Assembly: GCF_002005225.1 (NCBI RefSeq)
Contig: NZ_CP019724.1
Coordinates: forward strand, 3,350,501 to 3,414,500
DNA from: Streptomyces pactum
GTDB taxonomy: Bacteria > Actinomycetota > Actinomycetes > Streptomycetales > Streptomycetaceae
DNA: 64,000 nucleotides
Reading direction: 5' to 3'
Each line of letters begins with the position of its first letter. Within the stretch, counting starts at the first letter, position 1. The position numbers and the translations under genes were made by a program. Below, piece by piece: positions 44,890 through 53,141 of this stretch. A model generated the notes under the pieces. The model saw only the letters and a list, made by a program, of their open reading frames with translations, was not told where the DNA came from and did no database searches.

Positions 44890-46128
44890 GTGTCCTCGAC
44901 CGCCCCCAAGACCACCCCCAGCGGACGCAGCGGACACATCCCCGGCACCCGGCGCCCCCAGACCCCCGCGGCCGGCTCCCCGCGCCCGCAAGGCACCGCC
45001 CGCGGCCACGCCCGGCGCGTCCTGCGCGCCGCACGCCGTGCCGCCCCCGCCCTCGGCGCCTTCCTCGCCGTACGCCTCACGGGCCTGCTGGTGCTCGCCG
45101 TCTGGGCCCCCCGCCGGCACCAGGACCTCTGGGTGAACCTCGCCGCGCAGTGGGACTCCGACTGGTACCTCGCCATCGCCGACCACGGCTACGACCACGA
45201 GCTGGGCACCGCCCGCAACTCCAACAACCTGGCCTTCTTCCCGCTGTACCCGGTCCTGGTGAAGGCGCTGGCGGTCCTCACGCCGGGCACACGCGCGTCC
45301 ACGGGCCTCGGCCTCGCGGTCGTCGCCTCGCTCGTCGCGGCGTGGGGCGTCTTCGCGGTGGGCGACCACCTCCACGGCCGCCGCGTCGGCGTGCTCCTCA
45401 CCACGCTGTGGGCGGCGTTCCCGGTCGGCGCGGTGCAGTGGATGGGGTACACGGAGTCGCTGTTCACGGCGTGCGCGGCGTGGTCGCTGTACGCGGTGCT
45501 CACGGGCCGCTGGCTGTGCGCGGCGGGCTTCGCCTCGCTGGCGGGCCTGACCCGTCCCACCGGCATCGCGGTGGCGGCGGCGGTCACCGTGACGGCGCTG
45601 CTGCACCTCGTCCGCCACCGCGCGCTCGTCCCGCGCGTCCTCGCGGCCGCGGCCCTCGCGCCGCTCGGCTGGTGCGCCTACCTCGGCTGGGTGGGCCTGC
45701 GCCTGGGCCGCTGGGACGGTTACTTCGCCGTACAGCGGCTCTGGTACAACGAGCTGGACGGCGGCCTGCGGACGCTGCACCAGATCCGGTGGCTGCTGTG
45801 GCGCGACCCGACACCGCAGCTCTTCCTGGTGATGGTGACGCTCACGCTGATCGCGTCGGTGGTCCTCTTCGGCCTGTCGGCGTGGGACCGCCAGCCCGCC
45901 GCCCTGCTGGTCTTCACGGGCGTCATGCTGGCGATCGTGCTGGGCAGCGGCGGCGTGTACTTCTCCCGGGCCCGCTTCCTGCTCCCGGCCTTCCCCCTGC
46001 TCCTGCCGCTCGCCCTGCACCTGTCCCGCGCCTCCCGGCGCCACCGCGCGATGGTGCTGGCGGCGGCGGTACTGGGCTCCACGTACTGCGGGGCGTACAT
46101 GCTGCTGGTCTGGTCGGCCGCGCCGTGA
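44890..46128 (+). CDS. Polytopic membrane mannosyltransferase (PIG-V-like / GT-C)
   Basis: 412 aa with about nine membrane helices. After a basic Pro/Arg-rich head comes FLAVRLTGLLVLAVW, the extracytoplasmic loop QWDSDWYLAIADHGYDHELG (acidic DxD-like residues typical of GT-C enzymes) and SNNLAFFPLYPVLVKAL. These resemble PIG-V/DUF2029-type dolichol-phosphate-mannose transferases. GTG 44890 is chosen because AGGGAG lies about 8 nt upstream; longer frames run into repeats. Likely glycosylates lipid or protein at the outer membrane face. Confidence 0.82.
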   Translation: MSSTAPKTTPSGRSGHIPGTRRPQTPAAGSPRPQGTARGHARRVLRAARRAAPALGAFLAVRLTGLLVLAVWAPRRHQDLWVNLAAQWDSDWYLAIADHGYDHELGTARNSNNLAFFPLYPVLVKALAVLTPGTRASTGLGLAVVASLVAAWGVFAVGDHLHGRRVGVLLTTLWAAFPVGAVQWMGYTESLFTACAAWSLYAVLTGRWLCAAGFASLAGLTRPTGIAVAAAVTVTALLHLVRHRALVPRVLAAAALAPLGWCAYLGWVGLRLGRWDGYFAVQRLWYNELDGGLRTLHQIRWLLWRDPTPQLFLVMVTLTLIASVVLFGLSAWDRQPAALLVFTGVMLAIVLGSGGVYFSRARFLLPAFPLLLPLALHLSRASRRHRAMVLAAAVLGSTYCGAYMLLVWSAAP

Positions 46129-46200
46129 CACCCCGCCGCCGGCCGGCCCACAACGCCGGCGACCGGGCACTCCCGGGCTCAGCGCCCGCCCACGCCGATG

Positions 46201-46640
46201 ACCCGGCACCGCCCGGCGCGCGTCAGCCGGACACCACCCGACACCACGGCCCCACACCACCCGGAGCGACAGCACCGCAAGCCCGGCACGCCAGCCCGGC
46301 ACCGCCCGGCGCCCGTCAAGCCAGACACCACCCGACACCACAGCCCCACACCACCCGGAGCGACAGCACCGCAAGCCCGGCACGCCAGCCCGGCACCACC
46401 CGACGCCCGTCAAGCCAGACACCACCCGACACCACAGCCCCACACCACCCGGAGCGACAGCACCGCAAGCCCGGCACGCCAGCCCGGCACCACCCGACGC
46501 CCGTCAAACCAGACACCACCTGCCCCAAGAGCCCCCACCACCCGGCAGCGCGTCAGCCGGACACCACTCGATCCCACAGCCGCACACCACCCGGCACGCC
46601 AGCCCGGCACCGCCCGGCGCGGGTCAGCCAGTCACCGACC
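46201..46640. repeat. 94-bp tandem repeat array
   Basis: The unit begins ACACCACCCGACACCACAGC at 46231, 46325, 46419 and (degenerate) 46513, exactly 94 bp apart; the two middle copies are almost identical. Partial units flank the array on both sides (from 46201 and to about 46640). Composition is C/A-rich on + with very few T. It fills the 541-bp gap between convergent genes; no ORF is credible. Confidence 0.9.
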
Positions 46641-46669
46641 CCTGCCACAGCCCGGCGCCGCCCGGCGCG

Positions 46670-47350
46670 TCAGCCCGTGCCCAGCAGCACGGCAAGCAGC
46701 ACCGCCCCGGCCACCGCCGGCGCGAGGACCTCGTACGCCCAGCGCACCGTCACCTCGCCCTGCGAGCCGTCGGCCGGCTTGCGCGTCTCCAGCAGTTCGC
46801 GCAGTTCGTCCATGACCTTGTCGGTCTCCGCACGCACCGGACCGTCCGCCGCCGCGGACCCGGTACCACCGCCACCGCCAAGGCCGCCGAGCACGCCACC
46901 GCGCCCCCGGCCACCGCCGGAGGCCCGTCGCGCCTCCTGCCGGACGGCCTTCTTGCGGCCGCGCAGCGAGACGGGAATGGCCCATAGCTGGTACTTGTCG
47001 TCGGACTCCGTGAAGACCTCGTTGGAGTAGCCGGACCGGAACGAGGCGACCTGACCCCAGGGCAGCACGATCACGCGGAAGGGATTGCGCACCCGCAGCC
47101 GGTCCTCGTCCGCGAAGACGGCGGGCCGCACGGTGTAGGCGGCGATCAGCGGCACGAGGAACAGCAGCGTGGCGAGCGCCATCCAGGGAGTGCGGCCCTC
47201 GCCCGCGACCAGGGCGTCGATGCCGAGCCACAGGGCGAGCGCGAGCAGCAGGACGCCGCCGGCGACGCCCGCGGGCGAGCGGTAGACCCGGTCCTTGGAC
47301 ACGGGTACCGACGGCTGCGGCGATGGTGGCTGGGGCTCCGGGGTCGTCAT
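46670..47350 (-). CDS. Membrane protein with bacterial PH domain
   Basis: 226 aa. Two N-terminal helices (AGVAGGVLLLALALWLGIDAL, WMALATLLFLVPLIAAYTV) lead into a PH-like fold (VFADEDRLRVRNPFRVIVLPWGQVASFRSGYSNEVFTESDDKYQLWAIPVSLRGRKK). A Gly-rich linker and a helical C-terminal segment with a last helix (VLAPAVAGAVLLAVLLG) follow. This is the layout of bPH6-type DUF proteins of actinobacteria. Function unknown. Divergent from deoC. Confidence 0.82.
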   Translation of the reverse strand: MTTPEPQPPSPQPSVPVSKDRVYRSPAGVAGGVLLLALALWLGIDALVAGEGRTPWMALATLLFLVPLIAAYTVRPAVFADEDRLRVRNPFRVIVLPWGQVASFRSGYSNEVFTESDDKYQLWAIPVSLRGRKKAVRQEARRASGGGRGRGGVLGGLGGGGGTGSAAADGPVRAETDKVMDELRELLETRKPADGSQGEVTVRWAYEVLAPAVAGAVLLAVLLGTG

Positions 47351-47432
47351 GGTGCCGATTGTGCCCGACGTCCCGGGGAGCGCTCATAGGCGGTGCCGGT
47401 CCGCGGAATGAGCGCACGGGACTGTACAGCCG

Positions 47433-47451
47433 CTACGCGCGTAGATATGCT
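47433..47451 (+). promoter_or_regulatory. deoC promoter with CTACGCGCGTAG operator
   Basis: CTACGCGCGTAG at 47433-47444, one base before the -10 box TATGCT (47446-47451), which ends 6 nt before the GTG at 47458. The operator sits inside the core promoter, so a bound protein would repress. Confidence 0.72.
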
Positions 47452-47457
47452 CGCCTG

Positions 47458-48429
47458 GTGACCATGCCCACCACTGCATCCGCTGTTCCCGCACACGGAC
47501 TCGCCGACGTCACCGCGTCCGACAGCACGCTGCGCCGCTTCCTCCACGGGCTGCCCGGCGTCGACACGGTCGGCCTGGAGGCGCGCGCCGCCTCGCTCGG
47601 CACCCGTTCCATCAAGACCACCGCGAAGGCGTACGCCCTCGACCTCGCCATCTCGATGGTCGACCTGACGACGCTGGAAGGCGCGGACACCCCGGGCAAG
47701 GTCCGGGCGCTCGGCGCGAAGGCGGTCCGCCCCGACCCGACCGACCGCACGGCCCCGGCCACCGCGGCCGTCTGCGTCTATCCCGACATGGTGCCCGCCG
47801 CCAAGGAGGCCGTCGCCGGCTCGGACGTCAAGGTCGCCTCGGTCGCCACCGCGTTCCCGGCGGGCCGCGCCTCGCTCGCGGTCAAGCTGGCCGACGTGCG
47901 CGAGGCCGTCGCGGCGGGCGCGAACGAGGTCGACATGGTCATCGACCGCGGGGCGTTCCTCGCGGGCGACTACCTGAAGGTCCACGACGAGATCGTCGCC
48001 GTGAAGGAGGCCTGCGGGACGTCCGCCCGCCTGAAGGTCATCTTCGAGACCGGCGAGCTGTCGACGTACGACAACATCCGCCGCGCGAGCTGGCTCGGCA
48101 TGCTGGCGGGCGCCGACTTCATCAAGACGTCCACCGGCAAGGTCGCGGTCAACGCGACCCCGTCCAACACCCTGCTGATGCTGGAGGCGGTCCGCGACTT
48201 CCGTGCGCAGACCGGCGTGCAGGTCGGCGTGAAGCCGGCCGGCGGCATCCGCACCGCCAAGGACGCGATCAAGTTCCTCGTCCTGGTCAACGAGACCGCG
48301 GGCGGGGACTGGCTGGACAACCACTGGTTCCGCTTCGGCGCCTCCTCGCTCCTGAACGACCTGCTGATGCAGCGTCAGAAGCTGGCCACGGGCCGTTACA
48401 GCGGCCCCGACTACGTGACGGTGGACTGA
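47458..48429 (+). CDS. deoC: Deoxyribose-phosphate aldolase
   Basis: 323 aa from the leaderless GTG at 47458 (321 from ATG 47464). Cleaves 2-deoxyribose-5-phosphate to acetaldehyde and glyceraldehyde-3-phosphate. Schiff-base lysine is in GVKPAGGIRTAKDA; the proton-relay lysine is in ADFIKTSTGK. VCVYPDMV and NEVDMVIDRGAFLAGDY are family blocks. Followed 5 bp later by an aldehyde dehydrogenase that can consume the acetaldehyde. Carries the palindrome shared with pnp and add. Confidence 0.95.
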   Translation: MTMPTTASAVPAHGLADVTASDSTLRRFLHGLPGVDTVGLEARAASLGTRSIKTTAKAYALDLAISMVDLTTLEGADTPGKVRALGAKAVRPDPTDRTAPATAAVCVYPDMVPAAKEAVAGSDVKVASVATAFPAGRASLAVKLADVREAVAAGANEVDMVIDRGAFLAGDYLKVHDEIVAVKEACGTSARLKVIFETGELSTYDNIRRASWLGMLAGADFIKTSTGKVAVNATPSNTLLMLEAVRDFRAQTGVQVGVKPAGGIRTAKDAIKFLVLVNETAGGDWLDNHWFRFGASSLLNDLLMQRQKLATGRYSGPDYVTVD

Positions 48430-48434
48430 TCACC

Positions 48435-49895
48435 ATGGCATCTGCATCCGCACCGACCGCCGCATCCGCGTTCGAGTACGCACCGGCGCCCGAGTCCCGC
48501 GCCGTCGTCGACATCGCCGCGTCCTACGGCCTGTTCATCGACGGCGAGTTCACCGAGGCGGCCGAAGGCAAGGTCTTCAAGACGGTCTCCCCGTCCACCG
48601 AGGAGGTCCTCTCCGAGGTCGCCGAGGCCGGTGAGGCGGACGTCGACCGCGCGGTGAAGGCCGCCCGCAAGGCCTTCGAGAAGTGGTCGGCGCTCCCCGG
48701 CCCGGAGCGCGCGAAGTACCTCTTCCGCATCGCCCGCATCATCCAGGAACGCAGCCGCGAGCTGGCCGTCCTGGAAACCCTCGACAACGGCAAGCCGATC
48801 CGGGAGACCCGCGACGCCGACCTCCCCCTGGTCGCCGCGCACTTCTTCTACTACGCGGGCTGGGCCGACAAGCTCGACCACGCGGGCTACGGCGCGAACC
48901 CGCGCCCGCTGGGCGTGGCCGGCCAGGTCATCCCGTGGAACTTCCCCCTCCTGATGCTGGCGTGGAAGATCGCCCCGGCGCTGGCGACCGGCAACACGGT
49001 CGTCCTCAAGCCCGCCGAGACGACTCCCCTGTCCGCCCTCTTCTTCGCGGACATCTGCCGTCAGGCGGGCCTGCCCAAGGGCGTCGTCAACATCATCACC
49101 GGTGACGGCCGCGCGGGCGCCGCGCTGGTCGCCCACCCCGACGTGAACAAGGTCGCCTTCACCGGTTCCACCGCCGTCGGCAAGCAGATCGCGCGCACGG
49201 TGGCGGGCACCCGCAAAAAGCTGACGCTCGAACTCGGCGGCAAGGGCGCCAACATCGTCTTCGACGACGCCCCCATCGACCAGGCCGTCGAGGGCGTCGT
49301 CAACGGCATCTTCTTCAACCAGGGCCAGGTCTGCTGCGCGGGCTCCCGCCTGCTGGTCCAGGAGTCGATCCACGACGAGCTCCTCGACTCCCTCAAGCGC
49401 CGCCTGTCCACCCTCCGCCTCGGCGACCCGCTGGACAAGAACACCGACATCGGCGCGATCAACTCCGCCGAGCAACTGGCCCGGATCACCGCGCTGGCCG
49501 ACCAGGGGGAGGCGGAGGGCGCCGAGCGCTGGTCCCCGGCCTGCGACATCCCGGAGAGCGGCTACTGGTTCGCCCCGACGCTCTTCACGAACGTCACCCA
49601 GGCACACACGGTGGCCCGCGACGAGATCTTCGGCCCGGTCCTGTCGGTGCTGACCTTCCGTACGCCCGACGAGGCCGTCGCCAAGGCCAACAACACGCCG
49701 TACGGCCTGTCGGCGGGCATCTGGACGGAGAAGGGCTCGCGCATCCTGGCGGTCGCGAACAAGCTCCGCGCCGGTGTGATCTGGTCCAACACGTTCAACA
49801 AGTTCGATCCGACCTCGCCGTTCGGCGGCTACAAGGAGTCGGGCTTCGGCCGCGAGGGCGGCCGCCACGGCCTGGAGGCGTACCTCGATGTCTGA
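48435..49895 (+). CDS. Aldehyde dehydrogenase, catalytic partner
   Basis: 486 aa NAD(P)-dependent ALDH. Complete set of catalytic elements: QVIPWNFPLLMLAWKIAPALATGN, GSTAVGKQIA, the general base Glu in LTLELGGKGANIV, and the nucleophile in FNQGQVCCAGSRLLVQ. C-terminal GGYKESGFGREGGRHGLEAYLDV. It lies 5 bp after deoC and overlaps the next, truncated ALDH gene by 8 bp, so the three form an operon. Most economical substrate is acetaldehyde from DeoC. Together with the next gene it resembles the two halves of ALDH16. Confidence 0.93.
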   Translation: MASASAPTAASAFEYAPAPESRAVVDIAASYGLFIDGEFTEAAEGKVFKTVSPSTEEVLSEVAEAGEADVDRAVKAARKAFEKWSALPGPERAKYLFRIARIIQERSRELAVLETLDNGKPIRETRDADLPLVAAHFFYYAGWADKLDHAGYGANPRPLGVAGQVIPWNFPLLMLAWKIAPALATGNTVVLKPAETTPLSALFFADICRQAGLPKGVVNIITGDGRAGAALVAHPDVNKVAFTGSTAVGKQIARTVAGTRKKLTLELGGKGANIVFDDAPIDQAVEGVVNGIFFNQGQVCCAGSRLLVQESIHDELLDSLKRRLSTLRLGDPLDKNTDIGAINSAEQLARITALADQGEAEGAERWSPACDIPESGYWFAPTLFTNVTQAHTVARDEIFGPVLSVLTFRTPDEAVAKANNTPYGLSAGIWTEKGSRILAVANKLRAGVIWSNTFNKFDPTSPFGGYKESGFGREGGRHGLEAYLDV

Positions 49896-50787
49896 CCAGA
49901 ACCGACTGAGCGTCTTCAAGACCTACAAGCTGTACGTCGGCGGGAAGTTCCCGCGTTCCGAGAGCGGCCGGGTGTACGAGGTGAGCGACGCAAAGGGCAA
50001 GTGGCTGGCGAACGCCCCGCTCTCCTCCCGCAAGGACGCCCGTGACGCGGTGGTCGCCGCGCGCAAGGCGTTCGGCGGCTGGTCCGGCGCGACGGCGTAC
50101 AACCGCGGCCAGATCCTCTACCGCGTCGCCGAGATGCTGGAGGGCCGCCGCGACCAGTACGTCGCGGAGGTCGCCGACGCCGAGGGCCTGTCGAAGTCCA
50201 AGGCGGGCCTCCAGGTGGACGCGGCGATCGACCGCTGGGTCTGGTACGCGGGCTGGACCGACAAGATCGCCCAGGTGGTGGGCGGCGGAAACCCGGTCGC
50301 GGGCCCCTTCTTCAACCTGTCCTCCCCGGAGCCGACGGGCGTGGTGGCCGTCCTCGCCCCGCAGGAGTCGTCCTTCCTGGGCCTGGTCTCGGTCGTCGCC
50401 CCGGTCATCGCCACCGGCAACACGGCGGTCGTGATCGCGAGCGAGAAGTCGCCGCTCCCGGCGCTCTCCCTCGGCGAGGTGCTGGCCACCTCAGACCTCC
50501 CCGGCGGCGTGGTCAACATCCTGTCCGGCCGTACGGCGGAGATCGCCGCGCCGCTGGCCGCGCACCAGGACGTCAACGCCATCGACCTCGCGGGCGCCGA
50601 CGAGACGCTGGCGAAGGAGCTGGAGGTCGCGGCGGCGGACAACCTGAAGCGCGTCCTTCGTCCACAGCCTGTGGACGACGTGGACTGGTCGGCGACGCCG
50701 GGCACCGACCGCATGACGGCGTTCCTGGAGACGAAGACGGTCTGGCACCCGACGGGCGCGCTGGGCGCGTCCGGCTCGTCGTACTGA
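49888..50787 (+). CDS. Truncated, catalytically dead aldehyde dehydrogenase paralogue
   Basis: 299 aa, about 60 percent of a normal ALDH. It keeps the cofactor-domain scaffold (TYKLYVGGKFPRSESGR, VVAVLAPQESSFLGLVSVVAPVIATGNTAVV) but the GxTxxG/ELGGK region is degraded (DLAGADETLAKELEVAA). The chain ends without a catalytic-Cys domain. Reading frame is intact and codon use matches its neighbours, so it is a maintained pseudoenzyme rather than a pseudogene. ALDH16 proteins carry such a dead second domain fused behind the active one. Confidence 0.85.
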   Translation: MSDQNRLSVFKTYKLYVGGKFPRSESGRVYEVSDAKGKWLANAPLSSRKDARDAVVAARKAFGGWSGATAYNRGQILYRVAEMLEGRRDQYVAEVADAEGLSKSKAGLQVDAAIDRWVWYAGWTDKIAQVVGGGNPVAGPFFNLSSPEPTGVVAVLAPQESSFLGLVSVVAPVIATGNTAVVIASEKSPLPALSLGEVLATSDLPGGVVNILSGRTAEIAAPLAAHQDVNAIDLAGADETLAKELEVAAADNLKRVLRPQPVDDVDWSATPGTDRMTAFLETKTVWHPTGALGASGSSY

Positions 50788-50816
50788 GGCGCCGGAGCTC
50801 CGCACCCACGAGCGAG

Positions 50817-50848
50817 CCGCGCCCTCCCTCCGTCCGGGGAAGGCGCGG
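50817..50848 (+). terminator. Terminator of the deoC-ALDH operon
   Basis: CCGCGCC (50817-50823) pairs with GGCGCGG (50842-50848), with further partial pairing inside, followed by TTCTTCGTG, 30 bp after the last stop. Confidence 0.6.
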
Positions 50849-50884
50849 TTCTTCGTGTGCGTGCCGCGCGGGCGGGCGCGTCGG

Positions 50885-51160
50885 CGCGGCAGCTCCGCCG
50901 CCTGCCCCGCCACCGGCACGGAGCCGAGGGAGTGCGCCTGCGCCACCGGCCCGGTCAGGGCGGTCGAGATCAGCGGCCGGAAGTCGGCGACCTTCGTGCC
51001 GACGCCGTTGTCCAGCGGGTCGACGCCGACGCCGGCCGGCGGGCCGGGCTTGAGGTCGGCGACCGGACCGGTGACGCAGCCGACCACGCCGGTCACGGCC
51101 TGCGGACCGGCCTGCGGTGGGGGCGCCGGGGGGAGCGCGTGGCGGGCCGTCGCCGCTGCC
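50885..51160 (-). pseudogene. Possible remnant of a small secreted-protein gene
   Basis: The 519-bp gap 50788-51306 has on the minus strand a stretch reading PQAVTGVVGCVTGPVADL, then GVDPLDNGVGTKVADFRPL and ALTGPVAQAHSLGSVPVAGQ. From memory this looks like the C-terminal part of a family of Streptomyces secreted proteins. No signal peptide or RBS precedes it, and after VPVAGQ the frame runs on without a family-like end into the neighbouring operon, suggesting loss of the 5' part and a 3' frameshift. Family name uncertain. Confidence 0.35.
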
Positions 51161-51306
51161 ACCTCTTGGCGGTTGCCACGGACCACCGCACCAACAGTGC
51201 GGGCAGTGACCGGATCACCGCACAGCGTCACCGAGATGTGACGAGCGCTGCAAAGTCGACCCGCGGGGTCGTACGGCGGCCGTCCGATGCCCCAGACTGG
51301 TGTCCC

Positions 51307-51942
51307 GTGAGCTCCCATCCGCCCATACCGACGCGAGTCGTGCTGCTCTGCGGCCCCTCCGGCTCCGGCAAGTCCCTCCTCGCCGCCCACTCCGGTCTTC
51401 CGGTGCTGCGCCTCGACGACTTCTACAAGGAGGGCACCGACCCGACGCTGCCGCTGGTGCCCGAGAGCTCCGACATCGACTGGGACCATCCCGCATCGTG
51501 GGACGCGGACACGGCCGTCGCCGCCATCACGGAGCTGTGCCGCACGGGCCGTACGCGGGTGCCCGTCTACGACCTCGCGCTCAGCGCCCGCACCGGCGAG
51601 GAGACGATCGGCATCGGGCGGGCCCCGCTGTTCCTCGCGGAGGGCATCTTCGCCGCCGAACTCGTGACGCGCTGCCGGGAACTGGGCGTCCTGGCCGACG
51701 CGCTGTGCCTGAGCCGGGGCCCCTTGACGACCTTCCGCCGCCGCTTCCTGCGGGATCTGCGGGAGGGCCGGAAGTCCGTGCCGTTCCTGCTGCGCCGCGG
51801 CTGGCGGCTGATGCGGCAGGAGCGGTCGGTCATCGCCCGGCAGACGGCCCTGGGCGCGCACGCCTGCGACCGGGACGAGGCGATGGGCCGCCTGGCCGCC
51901 GCGGCGGCGGGGCGGTGCGCCACGGCGCGTACGGCCGTGTGA
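51307..51942 (+). CDS. Uridine-kinase-like P-loop kinase
   Basis: 211 aa. Walker A LLCGPSGSGKS (about residues 13-23), LRLDDFYKEGTDPTLP (catalytic Asp/Tyr block of uridine kinases), VPVYDLALSAR and the LFLAEGIFAAEL Walker-B-like strand. The lid RRRFLRDLREGRKSVPFLLRRG has the expected arginines. Phosphorylation of uridine/cytidine is inferred; related kinases act on other small molecules. GTG start with a CAGACT -10-like box 8 nt upstream, possibly leaderless. Confidence 0.85.
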   Translation: MSSHPPIPTRVVLLCGPSGSGKSLLAAHSGLPVLRLDDFYKEGTDPTLPLVPESSDIDWDHPASWDADTAVAAITELCRTGRTRVPVYDLALSARTGEETIGIGRAPLFLAEGIFAAELVTRCRELGVLADALCLSRGPLTTFRRRFLRDLREGRKSVPFLLRRGWRLMRQERSVIARQTALGAHACDRDEAMGRLAAAAAGRCATARTAV

Positions 51943-51962
51943 CGCGTGCCCGCACACAGAGA

Positions 51963-52001
51963 AGCGGGACTGGACGGACCCCCCGGCCCTCCAGTCCCGC
52001 T
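51963..52001 (+). terminator. Terminator of the uridine-kinase-like gene
   Basis: AGCGGGACTGGA (51963-51974) and TCCAGTCCCGCT (51990-52001), perfect 12-bp stem with 15-nt loop. Confidence 0.8.
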
Positions 52002-52003
52002 CT

Positions 52004-52086
52004 CCTTCCGCTCCCCCGTGCTTCCCCCGTGTCCCCCCGGGTTGTTCCCCCGTGTCCCCCGTATCCCCCGTGGTGCTTCCCCGTGA
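52004..52086. repeat. CCCCCGTG micro-repeats
   Basis: About seven CCCCCGT(G/A) blocks spaced irregularly by T-containing dinucleotides. They lie between the kinase terminator and the sigQ 3' end, with a run of seven T at 52130-52136 further on. G-rich on the sigQ strand, so it could form secondary structure in the sigQ 3' end. Confidence 0.55.
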
Positions 52087-52158
52087 GTAAGAGCCCGGTC
52101 CCCTCCCCCTGATACACCCCGGCTCGAACTTTTTTTCACGGGCCCCCGCCCCCGTCCT

Positions 52159-52917
52159 TCAGGCGACCAACTCGCCGAAGGCGTCCTCCCGGTCACGGCC
52201 GAAGCTGAGGACCTCGTCCTCGCGCAGCCGGCGGAGCGACCGCCAGATGCTGGACTTCACCGTGCCGACACTGATGTCGAGGATGTCCGCGATCTCCGGG
52301 TCCGTGCGGCCCTCGTAGTAGCGCAGGACCAGCATGGTGCGCTGGAGCTCGGGCAGCCGGGCCAGCGCCTGCCACAGGACCGTGCGCAGCTCGGTGCCGC
52401 GCATCGCGTCCGTGTCGCCGACCGTCTCCGGCAGTTCCTCGGTCGGGTACTCGTTGAGCTTGCGGCGCCGCCAGGCGCTGATGTGCAGGTTGGTCATGGT
52501 GCGGCGGAGGTACCCGCCGACCGCCGCCTTGTCACTGATCCGGTCCCACGCCCGGTACGTCGAGAACAGCGCGCTCTGCAGCAGGTCCTCGGCCTCGAAG
52601 CGGTCACCGGTGAGGTGGTAGGCGGTGGCGTACAGGGAGGCGCGGCGCTCCTGGACGTAGGCGGTGAACGCCGCTTCGGCACCCACCGTCTCCTCCGTGG
52701 AGCGACGCTCCCCCGGGCCCTCCCCGTACACCGACCCCGCGTGCGTCTCCCCCTGACGCGCGTCGACCACCGCCATGTAGGCGGTGTGCTGACGCCCGGT
52801 GCCGCGAGCGCACCCCCGCCCGCTCACGGCACCGGACTTCTCGGAACCCCGGTGTGTGTGCACGTCGTGCAGACGCGTGACCACTGCGCTGGTGCTGGTG
52901 CCCTTCAGCGTGTTCAT
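52159..52917 (-). CDS. sigQ: RNA polymerase sigma factor SigQ (SigE-family ECF)
   Basis: 252 aa. Region 2 FTAYVQERRASLYATAYHLTGDRFEAEDLLQSALFSTYRAW and region 4 ARLPELQRTMLVLRYYEGRTDPEIADILDISVGTVKSSIWRSL. A long Ser/Gly-rich N-terminal extension (about 75 aa) precedes them. ATG 52917 starts MNTLKGTSTSAVVTRLHDV; an internal ATG (MAVVDARQ) is the alternative. Divergent from afsQ1 with an AfsQ1-type box between. In S. coelicolor AfsQ1 activates sigQ and SigQ counteracts antibiotic production. Confidence 0.9.
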   Translation of the reverse strand: MNTLKGTSTSAVVTRLHDVHTHRGSEKSGAVSGRGCARGTGRQHTAYMAVVDARQGETHAGSVYGEGPGERRSTEETVGAEAAFTAYVQERRASLYATAYHLTGDRFEAEDLLQSALFSTYRAWDRISDKAAVGGYLRRTMTNLHISAWRRRKLNEYPTEELPETVGDTDAMRGTELRTVLWQALARLPELQRTMLVLRYYEGRTDPEIADILDISVGTVKSSIWRSLRRLREDEVLSFGRDREDAFGELVA

Positions 52918-53013
52918 CTCGCGCCCCCCGTCGTGGACTTCCGGTGTTCGGCTTGCCGTGTTGCCTGTGCCGAAAAGCTTGCCGCGGCGACTTCATGGCC
53001 GTGTCCGCCGACT

Positions 53014-53029
53014 GTCACAGACCTGTCAC
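53014..53029. promoter_or_regulatory. AfsQ1 binding box GTCAC-N6-GTCAC
   Basis: GTCAC at 53014-53018 and 53025-53029, 6 nt apart, exactly matches the reported AfsQ1 consensus GTnAC-n6-GTnAC. A third GTCAC follows at 53038-53042. It lies in the sigQ/afsQ1 intergenic region, 97 bp upstream of sigQ. Confidence 0.8.
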
Positions 53030-53141
53030 AGGGGTCCGTCACCGCTGCACCACCGTTCCTTCACGAGGTCCGGCGGCGTGGCGGGACCCCATCCGGACCC
53101 ACAGGTCGAACCGCACCCCCTCCATGGGCCAGAATGAGCCC

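Noticed and set aside
46316..46610. Minus-strand frames repeating WRAGLAVLSLRVVWG in the 94-bp array
   Set aside because: Just the translation of the DNA repeat; no start signal and the frame breaks at degenerate units.
46201..46640. CRISPR array
   Set aside because: Units are contiguous 94-mers without unique spacers, and no cas genes are present.
49888..50787. Pseudogene call for the truncated ALDH
   Set aside because: Frame is open with normal codon use, coupled overlap with the active ALDH, and a terminator after it; better seen as a maintained pseudoenzyme.
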